64,000 nucleotides of DNA from Arthrobacter sp. B3I9 (lineage in GTDB: Bacteria; Actinomycetota; Actinomycetes; Actinomycetales; Micrococcaceae). Every line of letters begins with the position of its first letter. Positions within the stretch are counted from its first letter, which is position 1. Both the position numbers and the translations under genes were made by a program. The notes beneath the pieces were generated by a model. It was not told the origin of the DNA. It searched no databases and saw nothing but the letters and a program-made list of their open reading frames with translations. Of this stretch, positions 20,508 to 28,237 are shown piece by piece. The DNA lies in contig NZ_JAUSYO010000001.1 of assembly GCF_030816935.1 (NCBI RefSeq), forward strand, positions 2,232,001 through 2,296,000, in the 5' to 3' direction.

Positions 20508-21566
20508 GTGACTTCTCAGGCATCTGCCCAGCCCGCCGGCAACACCTGGCCGCGGCTCATCGGCGCGCTCATCGACGGTACGGATCTCACAACCGGAAGC
20601 ACCCAGTGGGCGATGAATACGATCATGTCCGGAGAGGCATCGCCGGCACAGGTGGCGGGATTCCTCGTTGCCCTGCGGTCCAAGGGTGAGACTGTGGACG
20701 AGCTCGCGGGGCTGGTGGAGGCCATGATCTCCAACGCCAGCCCGATAGGCATCTCCGGCGAGAAGCTGGACATCGTCGGCACCGGCGGGGACCAGCAGAA
20801 CACAGTGAACATCTCCACCATGGCGGCCCTGATCGCCGCCGGCGCTGGCGCCAAGGTGGTCAAGCATGGCAACCGCGCCGCGTCCTCGGCGTCAGGCTCG
20901 GCCGATGTCCTGGAGGCCCTTGGCGTCCGGTTGGACCTTCCCATTCCGCGGGTCGCGCTGAATGCCGACGAGGCCGGCATCACCTTCTGCTTCGCCCAGG
21001 TGTTCCACCCTTCCATGCGGCACGCCGCCGTCGCCCGCCGGGAACTCGGAGTGCCGACGGCATTCAACTTCCTGGGCCCGATGATCAACCCCGCCCACGT
21101 CCAGGCCTCGGCCGTCGGCGTCGCCAACGAACGGATGGCGCCCCTGGTGGCGGGCGTCCTGGCCAAGCGCGGGAGCCGCGGGCTCGTCTTCCGCGGCAGC
21201 GACGGGCTGGATGAATTGACTACCACCGGACCCTCCCGTGTCTGGGAGATCCGGAACGGCGCGGTGACGGAGGAAACACTGGACCCGCGCGACCTCGGGA
21301 TCCGCCGGGCAACCCTCGAAGAGTTGCGCGGCGGGGACGCGGCGGCCAATGCCGCCGTCGTCCGTGCGGTCCTCTCGGGCGCTCCGGGAGCCGCCCGCGA
21401 CGCCGCCCTGGTCAACGCCGCTGCGGGACTGGTGGCGTTCGACCTCGACGCGGTGGGCACCCTGGCGGACCGGATGGCTTCGGCCCTGAAGCGGGCGGCG
21501 GAATCAATTGATTCCGGGGCGGCTGCCGAAGTACTGGAGCGCTGGGTGGCACTCTCACACAGCTAG
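20508..21566 (+). CDS. trpD: Anthranilate phosphoribosyltransferase
   Basis: Transfers phosphoribose from PRPP to anthranilate in tryptophan synthesis. 352 residues. The PRPP loop [14 protein letters not shown] is near residue 87, with [21 protein letters not shown] and [10 protein letters not shown] regions typical of TrpD. It stands alone, away from other trp genes, as is common in Arthrobacter. The GTG start is preceded by TAGCAT at 6 nt (possible leaderless start), though GGGAG just before it could also serve weakly. Confidence 0.95.
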   Translation: MTSQASAQPAGNTWPRLIGALIDGTDLTTGSTQWAMNTIMSGEASPAQVAGFLVALRSKGETVDELAGLVEAMISNASPIGISGEKLDIVGTGGDQQNTVNISTMAALIAAGAGAKVVKHGNRAASSASGSADVLEALGVRLDLPIPRVALNADEAGITFCFAQVFHPSMRHAAVARRELGVPTAFNFLGPMINPAHVQASAVGVANERMAPLVAGVLAKRGSRGLVFRGSDGLDELTTTGPSRVWEIRNGAVTEETLDPRDLGIRRATLEELRGGDAAANAAVVRAVLSGAPGAARDAALVNAAAGLVAFDLDAVGTLADRMASALKRAAESIDSGAAAEVLERWVALSHS

Positions 21567-21645
21567 GCCCGCCGGGCCCGGCAGCAGCGTCCGCCCGCTA
21601 CCAGTTCTAGCCGGTTGCTGCTTATCGGCTGCTGCGCCCAGCCGG

Positions 21646-21930
21646 CTACTGTTCGAACCCGAGTGCGAAGGCCGCGTCGAGGTCGTGCTGGGAGTAGGCG
21701 CGGAACGCGATCTGGGTGGTGGTGTGCACCACTCCGGGAACCTTGGAGAGCTTGTCCGCGATGGCGTCCGCGAGGTCCTCGTGCTTCGCCACCCTGGCGA
21801 TGGCGATCAGATCCCATTCCCCGGTCACGGAGTAGACCTCGCTGATGCCCGGGATGGCGGAGATTTCTTCAGCGGTTTCGGGGATGCGGGAAGCGTCTGT
21901 CTTGATCAGGACGAAAGCGGTCACCACGTC
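21646..21930 (-). CDS. Stand-alone Lrp/AsnC ligand-binding domain protein
   Basis: 94 residues that match only the RAM/ligand-binding half of Lrp/AsnC proteins (AFVLIKTD, YSVTGEWDLIAIARV, GVVHTTTQIAF); no helix-turn-helix is present. Such proteins form rings and bind amino acids, possibly modulating full-length Lrp partners. GTG 21930 or 21927 is the likely start, with AAAGG at 7 or 10 nt; the frame upstream is not conserved-looking. It is convergent with trpD. Confidence 0.85.
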   Translation of the reverse strand, partial: DVVTAFVLIKTDASRIPETAEEISAIPGISEVYSVTGEWDLIAIARVAKHEDLADAIADKLSKVPGVVHTTTQIAFRAYSQHDLDAAFALGFEQ

Positions 21931-22013
21931 TGAGCCTTTCCGGAGCTGTTGCGCCGTTGCCGGCCGATTAATGGCCCGCCGGAGCGACGCCATTTTCCTG
22001 CAAGCCTAATACA

Positions 22014-22454
22014 TCAGGCCTGCCGGCGGCGTGTGCGGAACCGGTCCACCGCCAAGGCCAGGAGCCGGTATCCAAGCAGGAAAACGGCCAGCGCCAGCAG
22101 CGCCACGATGACGAAGGGCAGAACCACGGTCTGCCCGGTGGCCGCCCGCAGCAGCATGCCGACGGCCACCGTTCCCAGCCAGACGCCGACGCCGGCCGGC
22201 CACAGGGCGAGAGGAGCGCGCCAGGCGCGCAGAACCAGCCAGCTTGCGGCGGCACCGGCGAGGAAAGGCCAGGCAGTGGCCAGGACCCCGGTGACGTCTT
22301 CAGCGCGCTGGTGCGCATCCCGTCCGATGGCGGCAAAAACAAGGATGAAGACGACGTCGGCCGCGGCGGCCAGCGCGGCGGACCGACTGAACCCGGCGTC
22401 GCGGACTGGATGACTGGCTGGATTACCGGAAACTCCGGGCGTGGATGACGTCAT
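22014..22454 (-). CDS. DUF3054 family membrane protein
   Basis: 146 residues with four hydrophobic helices and the DUF3054 signatures DVVFILVFAAIGRDAH, TAWPFLAGAAASWL and FLLGYR. Function unknown; small actinobacterial and haloarchaeal membrane protein. It is monocistronic. Confidence 0.85.
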   Translation of the reverse strand: MTSSTPGVSGNPASHPVRDAGFSRSAALAAAADVVFILVFAAIGRDAHQRAEDVTGVLATAWPFLAGAAASWLVLRAWRAPLALWPAGVGVWLGTVAVGMLLRAATGQTVVLPFVIVALLALAVFLLGYRLLALAVDRFRTRRRQA

Positions 22455-22619
22455 GGTTCAAGCCTAGCCCCGCAGCCCGGCCGGTTCCGCCGGCCTTTCC
22501 GGCGCTGAACCGGGGATGACGTCCGTTGTCCGCCCGCCGCCGCCGGACTAGGCTCTGGCTCAACCCGCATCGCGGCCGGTGTCCGCCCGGCCGCACGGGC
22601 AGAACGGGAAGAGTACCCA

Positions 22620-23096
22620 GTGAACGAAAAAGTCACGACCTGCCTGTGGTTCGACAACCAGGCCGAGGAAGCCGCCGAGCACTACGTTTCCCTCTTCGAG
22701 GACGGCAAGGTCCTGGACGTGGCCCGCTACGGCGAAGGCGGTCCCGGGCCCGCAGGCCAGGCGATCACCGTCCGCTTCGAGATCGGAGGCCGGACGTTCA
22801 CGGCGCTGAACGGAGGACCGGCCTTCACCTTCAACGAAGCGGTCTCCTTCGTTGTGGATTGCGGCTCCCAGGAAGAGGTTGACCGGTATTGGGCGGCGCT
22901 GAGCCAGGGCGGCGCCGAGGGGCAGTGCGGCTGGCTCAAGGACAGGTACGGCGTCTCGTGGCAGGTGGTCCCGTCCGTGCTGGGCCGGCTGATCGGCGGG
23001 CCGGACCCGTTGGCCAGCCAGCGCGCGATGCAGGCCATGCTCGGGATGCAGAAGCTGGACATCGCGGAGCTGCAAAGGGCCTACGACGGCGGCTGA
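22620..23096 (+). CDS. VOC superfamily protein, PhnB/3-demethylubiquinone methyltransferase-like
   Basis: 158 residues of the PhnB-like VOC group: CLWFDNQAEEAAEHYVSLF at the start, FTALNGGPAFTFNEAVSF in the middle and CGWLKDRYGVSWQVVP later. Despite the family name these are usually not methyltransferases. GTG start at 22620. Confidence 0.88.
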   Translation: MNEKVTTCLWFDNQAEEAAEHYVSLFEDGKVLDVARYGEGGPGPAGQAITVRFEIGGRTFTALNGGPAFTFNEAVSFVVDCGSQEEVDRYWAALSQGGAEGQCGWLKDRYGVSWQVVPSVLGRLIGGPDPLASQRAMQAMLGMQKLDIAELQRAYDGG

Positions 23097-23241
23097 ACCG
23101 CGGGGAGGGCCGCCGGAACGGGACTACCGCCACGGAGATTGGCTTGCATCTTGCTGTCGGCTCCCCGCAGGGTGTCAAATCCTTAAGACAGGCCGTTCCG
23201 CCGCCCGGAGCGCACCATGAACACGACGCCAGGAGGCACTC

Positions 23242-25419
23242 ATGCCGGCAAAGGATGCAAAGGCGCCGGCAAAGAACGCCGGCCGTGGTGCCGACCTCCG
23301 GCGTGCAGACACCACCGAAGGCCCTCCGCCGGACCGGCCGGAACAAATCCGGAACATAGCCCTCGTCGGCCACTCGGGGGCAGGGAAGACGATGCTCAGC
23401 GAGGCGCTGCTCGCCGCGACCGGCGCTATCTCACGGATGGGGTCGATCGCAGAGGGCACCACCGTGAGCGATTCGGAACCGGCGGCGATCCACCAGCAGC
23501 GATCCGTCGCCCTCTCAGTGGTTCCTCTCGGCGTCGACGGCGTCAAGGTGAACCTGCTCGACACCCCAGGATACGGAGAGTTTGTCGGTGAACTGCGGGC
23601 CGGCCTGCGGGCTGCTGACGGGGCGCTGTTTGTTGTGTCAGCGGTTGACGATATCGACGCCGCCACCAGCGCTCTCTGGGCAGAGTGCGAGAGCGCCCGC
23701 ATGCCCAGGGCGGTTGTGATCAGCCGTCTGGACCACCCCCGGGCGGATTTCGAGGCCGCCCTGGCCAGGTGCCGGCGTGCTTTCGGAGACGCCGTGATGC
23801 CCCTGTACGTGCCGCTCGGCTCAGGCACCGCAGCGGCGGGCCTGCTGGGGCTCCTCTCCGGAACCGTGTCTGAGCCTGTGCTGGACAACCCGGTGCCCGT
23901 GTTCCGGACGGCCGACGACGCCGAACGCGCCGCCTCGGAGACGGCGCGCAGCGCGCTTATTGAAGGGATCATCGCCGAGAGCGAAGACGAGACGCTGATG
24001 GACCGGTACCTTGCGGGGGAGGACATCGCCCTGGACATCCTGATCCAGGACCTGGAGACCGCGGTGGCCCGGGCGTCCTTCCACCCTGTACTGCCGACCT
24101 CCGCGGAAACCGGCCTGGGCGTGGCGGAACTGCTCGAGACGGTGACGCGGGCGTTCCCGTCCCCGGCCGAACGCCAACTGCCGCCCGTGACGGATCTTGC
24201 CGGTGCCCCGGCCGGCCTGCTCGGCTGCGACCCCGAGGGACCCCTGGCCGGTGAGGTGGTGCGCACCACGATCGACCCCTTCCTTGGCAGAGTGTGCCTG
24301 GTGCGAATTTTCTCCGGCACCCTGCGGGAGGATACGGCCGTCCACGTCAGCGGCCACGGCCTTGCCGACCGGGGCCATGAGGACCACGACAGTGACGAGC
24401 GGGTTGCGCACCTTTACTCACCGATGGGTTCGAGCCTGCGGCCGGTCCCGTACAGCGTTGCGGGAGATATCTGTGCCCTCACTAAGCTGGGCACCGCCGA
24501 AACGGGGGACACCGTCTCGTCCAAGGAACTGCCCCTCCTGGTCCAGCCGTGGGAGATGCCCGAACCGCTGCTGCCCGTTGCCATTGAAGCGGCCTCTCAC
24601 GGTGACGAGGACGTCCTCGCCAGGAGCCTGGGAAAGGTCGCGGCGGGTGACCCCACGCTCCGGGTTGAACGGAATTCCGAGACGCACCAGCTGATTCTGT
24701 GGTGCATGGGCGAGGCCCACGCGGAGGTGGTCCTCGGCCGGCTGAGGGACCAGGGCGTAAACCTCCACACGGTTGATGTGGTGACTCCGTTGCGGGAGAC
24801 CTTCGCGGCAGCAGCGTCCGGTCACGGCCGGTACGTGAAACAGTCCGGCGGCCACGGCCAGTACGCCGTCTGCGACATCGAAGTTGAGCCGCTGGAGCGG
24901 GGCACCGGCTTTCAGTTCATCGACAAAACGGTCGGAGGGGTGATCCCGGGGCCTTTCATCGCTTCGGTGGAAAAGGGGGTACGGACCCAAATGCAGAAAG
25001 GTGTTGCCGCCGGCTTCCCCGTCGTCGATATCCGGGTGACGTTGCTCGGAGGCAAGGCGCATAGTGTGGACTCTTCTGACGCGGCCTTCCAGGCGGCTGG
25101 CGCACTGGCCCTGCGGGAGGCCGCCGCGACCACCCGGATCCAGTTGCTGGAACCCGTCTCGGAGGTGACTATCAGCGTGCCGGAGGAGCACGTCGGCGCG
25201 GTGATGAGCGGCCTGTCGTCCCGGCGCGCGCGACTGACGGGGACGACGTCGACGGGCGGAGATATCACCGAAATCGCTGCAGAGGTTCCGGATCAGGAAC
25301 TGTTGCGCTACTCGATTGATTTGCGCGCACTGACTTCCGGGAGCGGGCGGTTCAGCAGGACCTACCTGCGGCACGAGCCGGTGCCGGCGAGCGCTGCCCG
25401 CCCGGCCGCGAAGGCTTGA
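23242..25419 (+). CDS. Elongation factor G-like protein (FusA2-type paralogue)
   Basis: A 725-residue translational GTPase with all EF-G domains but clear divergence from housekeeping EF-G. The P-loop GHSGAGKT is at 43-50 and DTPG at 107-110, but the G4 NKxD is replaced by SRLD at 161-164. Residues 1-35 are a charged extension. C-terminal domains IV-V are present (GRYVKQSGGHGQYAVCDIEVEP, and a C-terminal RRARLTGT). Actinobacteria often carry such EF-G2 proteins of uncertain function; M. smegmatis EF-G2 lacks translocation activity. It is not next to rps/tuf genes. Confidence 0.88.
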   Translation: MPAKDAKAPAKNAGRGADLRRADTTEGPPPDRPEQIRNIALVGHSGAGKTMLSEALLAATGAISRMGSIAEGTTVSDSEPAAIHQQRSVALSVVPLGVDGVKVNLLDTPGYGEFVGELRAGLRAADGALFVVSAVDDIDAATSALWAECESARMPRAVVISRLDHPRADFEAALARCRRAFGDAVMPLYVPLGSGTAAAGLLGLLSGTVSEPVLDNPVPVFRTADDAERAASETARSALIEGIIAESEDETLMDRYLAGEDIALDILIQDLETAVARASFHPVLPTSAETGLGVAELLETVTRAFPSPAERQLPPVTDLAGAPAGLLGCDPEGPLAGEVVRTTIDPFLGRVCLVRIFSGTLREDTAVHVSGHGLADRGHEDHDSDERVAHLYSPMGSSLRPVPYSVAGDICALTKLGTAETGDTVSSKELPLLVQPWEMPEPLLPVAIEAASHGDEDVLARSLGKVAAGDPTLRVERNSETHQLILWCMGEAHAEVVLGRLRDQGVNLHTVDVVTPLRETFAAAASGHGRYVKQSGGHGQYAVCDIEVEPLERGTGFQFIDKTVGGVIPGPFIASVEKGVRTQMQKGVAAGFPVVDIRVTLLGGKAHSVDSSDAAFQAAGALALREAAATTRIQLLEPVSEVTISVPEEHVGAVMSGLSSRRARLTGTTSTGGDITEIAAEVPDQELLRYSIDLRALTSGSGRFSRTYLRHEPVPASAARPAAKA

Positions 25420-25498
25420 ACCTGAACTGTTCCGGGTCGCAGGCAGGGTTATTGGCCGTCTCTTCCGGTACGCGGGTACATGGTGGCACGATGCCATT

Positions 25499-25831
25499 AT
25501 GAGCGAAAAGAAAGACGCGCCGCCAAAGCACCAGGAGCAGGGGAGTTACGGCGGTTCACCAACTACGGAGCAGATGCGTTCCGTCGGTCAGCGCCGGCGG
25601 GACGCTGAAGAAAAGCTCGAGCATCACCTGGAGGAGGTCCGCCATAAGGAGGACTCCCGGACCGCCGACGCCGCAGAAGACGACGCCCCGGAAGGCCCCG
25701 CCAAAGAAGCGGTGGACAGCGCCGACGTTGCTGCGATCCAGAACGATGACCGGCTTACTGCAGCCGACCGTGTCGACCTGATCGCCAACCAAGTCGTCGC
25801 GGGCGACGAAGACAGCGGGCCGGGGGCCTAA
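25499..25831 (+). CDS. Hypothetical charged protein
   Basis: 110 residues, highly charged and probably disordered, with Glu/Lys/Arg-rich helix (about 30-52) and an acidic C-terminus (AADRVDLIANQVVAGDEDSGPGA). Function not recognised. The stop shares the four bases CTAA with the stop of the convergent gene. Confidence 0.7.
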   Translation: MSEKKDAPPKHQEQGSYGGSPTTEQMRSVGQRRRDAEEKLEHHLEEVRHKEDSRTADAAEDDAPEGPAKEAVDSADVAAIQNDDRLTAADRVDLIANQVVAGDEDSGPGA

Positions 25832-26898
25832 ACCGGCCTGTCGGACGTTCGGGGTTCCCGGTCCAGGGGGTCGATTCCGGCGCGAAGACCCGCCCATTGG
25901 GGACACACGTCAGCGACCCAACGATTCACGTGGGCGAGCGCGCTGCGCCGGGTGCCCTCGGAGCGGTTCCACACCACCTCGTGACCGCCGGGAGAGTGCC
26001 CCCCGCGCGAGGCTGCCATGATGCGCTGGACGACGTAAAAGGTCTGTGCGAAAACGAACTCGTGCGCGCCGCGCTCCACGGCCGCCAGCCATTCCGCGGC
26101 GACCTGGATGACTTGCGTCCGCGTCGGGCCGAAGATCTCCTGGACGACGTTCCAGCTGCCTTCCGTACGGGCCCTGTCCGGTAGCCCGCCAAGACTGAGA
26201 TCAACAGCAGCTTGCTCGCCGCCGGCGTCGCGCCACACGATGGCTACCTCCAGCGAGTCGTCCCCTCCGGCGGGAGTGAAATGCATATAGGCGTTCACCT
26301 CGTGGAAGTGCCTGGGAATTGCCAGGCCCTGGGCTGGTTCCAGCCGCAGCCCTGATATCGCTCCCGGCAGTTCGGACCCGAGGCCTAGGACTTCTTTGAT
26401 GTCTCCTTCCCAGGCTCCGATCCTGCCTGCCGCCCCGGCAATACGGTTCAGTTCCAGGAGAGACTCTGCATACGGGATACCCCTGCTCTTGTCGGCGGCC
26501 CTGCGCCCCGCTGCGGCGGTCCAGATGAGGTACAGCGCCTGGATGGATTCATTGACCAGTTCGCGGGTCGTATCGCTGCGAAGTTGGGGAAATTCCACGT
26601 ATCCCAGGAGCGAGGCTGCGTCGTCGGCCAACAGCGGAGCCTGCGCTCGGTTGACACTGACCCATCGCCGCGGGCCGTTTTCGAGGTCTTCGGGGCTGCC
26701 GGGTTCCTCGGAGCGATCGTCTTCGAATCCATACCGGAGTCCTACGGCGAGGTCACCGGCTTCAGCATCGAGGACATGCCCGGACACCGCGAGCGGGATC
26801 GGGGCCCACGAATGACCGGCCCGGATCTCGATGCGTTCCAGACCGCCTCCCCTGCAGAGGTGTGCGAAGCGGTCGTCATCCGCAACTCCGGAGAACAC
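25828..26898 (-). CDS. Hypothetical protein, 356 residues
   Basis: No family recognised. The protein is soluble in appearance, with a central HFHEVNAYMHFTPAG strand-like segment and a Trp-rich C-terminus (NRWVADVCPQWAGLRAG). The frame is long, with GC-rich third positions as in neighbouring genes, which supports coding. GTG start at 26898. It overlaps the convergent gene by 4 nt. The 225 bp upstream (26899-27123) shows no gene; it holds the palindrome CCGGTGGCCACCGG near 27066. Confidence 0.65.
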   Translation of the reverse strand: MFSGVADDDRFAHLCRGGGLERIEIRAGHSWAPIPLAVSGHVLDAEAGDLAVGLRYGFEDDRSEEPGSPEDLENGPRRWVSVNRAQAPLLADDAASLLGYVEFPQLRSDTTRELVNESIQALYLIWTAAAGRRAADKSRGIPYAESLLELNRIAGAAGRIGAWEGDIKEVLGLGSELPGAISGLRLEPAQGLAIPRHFHEVNAYMHFTPAGGDDSLEVAIVWRDAGGEQAAVDLSLGGLPDRARTEGSWNVVQEIFGPTRTQVIQVAAEWLAAVERGAHEFVFAQTFYVVQRIMAASRGGHSPGGHEVVWNRSEGTRRSALAHVNRWVADVCPQWAGLRAGIDPLDREPRTSDRPV

Positions 26899-27123
26899 TA
26901 GGCCCTCCCGGGGGGAGAGCAGGAATCAGTGGCTGGAATAAACGGATGGCTGCCGTGCATGGGAACTACCTCCTGGAAAGGCGCCGAGACGAGGGCGCTG
27001 CCAGGGTCCGGGGCAACAATGCCATGTTAGGCGCACACGCCTGTCCTTGAGAAGAACCACGTTGCCTTGCCGGTGGCCACCGGCGGCGGCCGGCCTGCCC
27101 CCACCCGTCAAAGGGCTGGGGAC

Positions 27124-27366
27124 TCATCCGCGGCCCCTGAGCCGGATGGTGCGGGCCTGGTGAATGGCGGCCAGGGCAATGGCACTGGCGGTGAGGCGGA
27201 GGGCATGGACTCTGTACCACCGCCTCAACAGAGGTTTGCGGCGCATCTCGCTGAGCGGTTGCGGGCTGAAGAACAGGACCGGGTTAATGGAGCGGAGCAG
27301 ATAGGCGGTAGCGGCAGCACCCGTCGTGGAGGCGGCGGCAGCCACTAGCAGCAAGATGCGGCGCAC
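27124..27366 (-). CDS. Small hypothetical membrane protein
   Basis: 80 residues with an N-terminal hydrophobic segment (about 4-24) and a basic C-terminal half with a second weakly hydrophobic stretch (LTASAIALAAIHQ). No family recognised. GTG start. It stands alone, so coding status rests on the membrane-protein pattern. Confidence 0.5.
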   Translation of the reverse strand: MRRILLLVAAAASTTGAAATAYLLRSINPVLFFSPQPLSEMRRKPLLRRWYRVHALRLTASAIALAAIHQARTIRLRGRG

Positions 27367-27574
27367 AATCTACCGCCGGGCTCAATACCGGGCTATGCCT
27401 TTCACCAAGGGCAATTGACTGGAATACGGCTGACTCGAATACGGCCGGAAGCCCCTATGCCTTGCTGACGGGAGGTGGCAACATCCTTCCCATCAGCTGG
27501 AACCTGGAGGATGGCGCTGGTAGTCCAGCGGACCTCATCGGGGAACAAAGCACCGCAAACGAAGGGAGATTGCC

Positions 27575-27988
27575 ATGACAGCCGTACGCGAGATCATGAC
27601 GGGCAACGCCGAATGTGTCCGTGCCAATGAGACGCTCGAGCAGGCCGCGCGGAAGATGAAGGAACTCGACGTCGGCTCGTTGCCGATCTGCGGCGAGGAC
27701 AACCGCCTCAAGGGCATGCTGACGGACCGGGACATCGTCATCAAATGCCTCGCTGAAGGCGGCGACCCCCGGACCGCCACCGCGGGCGACTTCGGTCAGG
27801 GAAAGCCCGTGACCATCGGTGCGGATGACACCGTTGAAGAGGCGATCAGGACGATGCAGGACCACAAGGTGCGCAGGCTGCCCGTCATAGACGGCCACGA
27901 CCTGGTCGGGATGCTCAGCCAGGCGGACATCGCCCGGAACTACCCCGAGGAGCGCGTCGGGGAGCTTGTCGAATTCATCTCATTCTGA
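27575..27988 (+). CDS. CBS-domain pair protein
   Basis: 137 residues made of two CBS domains (about 7-62 and 75-130): VREIMTGNAECV, GMLTDRDIVIK, VRRLPVIDGHDLVGMLSQADIAR. Such pairs bind adenine nucleotides and often act as energy or stress sensors. Good ribosome site GGGAG 6 nt before the ATG. It stands before a transporter gene but is separated from it by a terminator carrying a tandem repeat. Confidence 0.9.
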   Translation: MTAVREIMTGNAECVRANETLEQAARKMKELDVGSLPICGEDNRLKGMLTDRDIVIKCLAEGGDPRTATAGDFGQGKPVTIGADDTVEEAIRTMQDHKVRRLPVIDGHDLVGMLSQADIARNYPEERVGELVEFISF

Positions 27989-28002
27989 CTCCACCGCCAC
28001 GC

Positions 28003-28041
28003 AAGGAAGGTGCTGCCGGCCAGTGCCTTCCTTCCGTTTAA
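28003..28041 (+). terminator. Terminator after the CBS gene
   Basis: AAGGAAGGTGCTG (28003-28015) pairs with CAGTGCCTTCCTT (28021-28033) with two G-T wobbles, followed by CCGTTTAA. The right arm plus tail is repeated twice more downstream. Confidence 0.7.
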
Positions 28042-28086
28042 CCAGTGACTTCCTTCCGTGTAACCAGTGCCTTCCTTCCGTGTAAC
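28021..28086 (+). repeat. 22-bp tandem repeat, three copies
   Basis: Three adjoining 22-nt units at 28021-28042, 28043-28064 and 28065-28086, each CAGTG-(A/C)-CTTCCTTCCGT-(T/G)-TAAC, differing at one or two positions. Each unit can pair with the upstream arm of the terminator at 28003-28015. Confidence 0.9.
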
Positions 28087-28237
28087 GCGGCAGTAAACGG
28101 GGGCACATCAGGCCTGTCGGAGAATTGGGCCAGTGTCTATTCTGACTGTAATGACCGCTGCGACACACGGTCTACAGGCCGCCGGCACATCCCGGGAAGC
28201 CTTCCCGCGCCGGGGCCGTCTCAATGAGGAGGCGTCG

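Noticed and set aside
27417-27447. Tandem GAATACGG copies before the CBS gene
   Set aside because: Two 8-bp copies 16 bp apart in one place; could be chance and do not align with a promoter.
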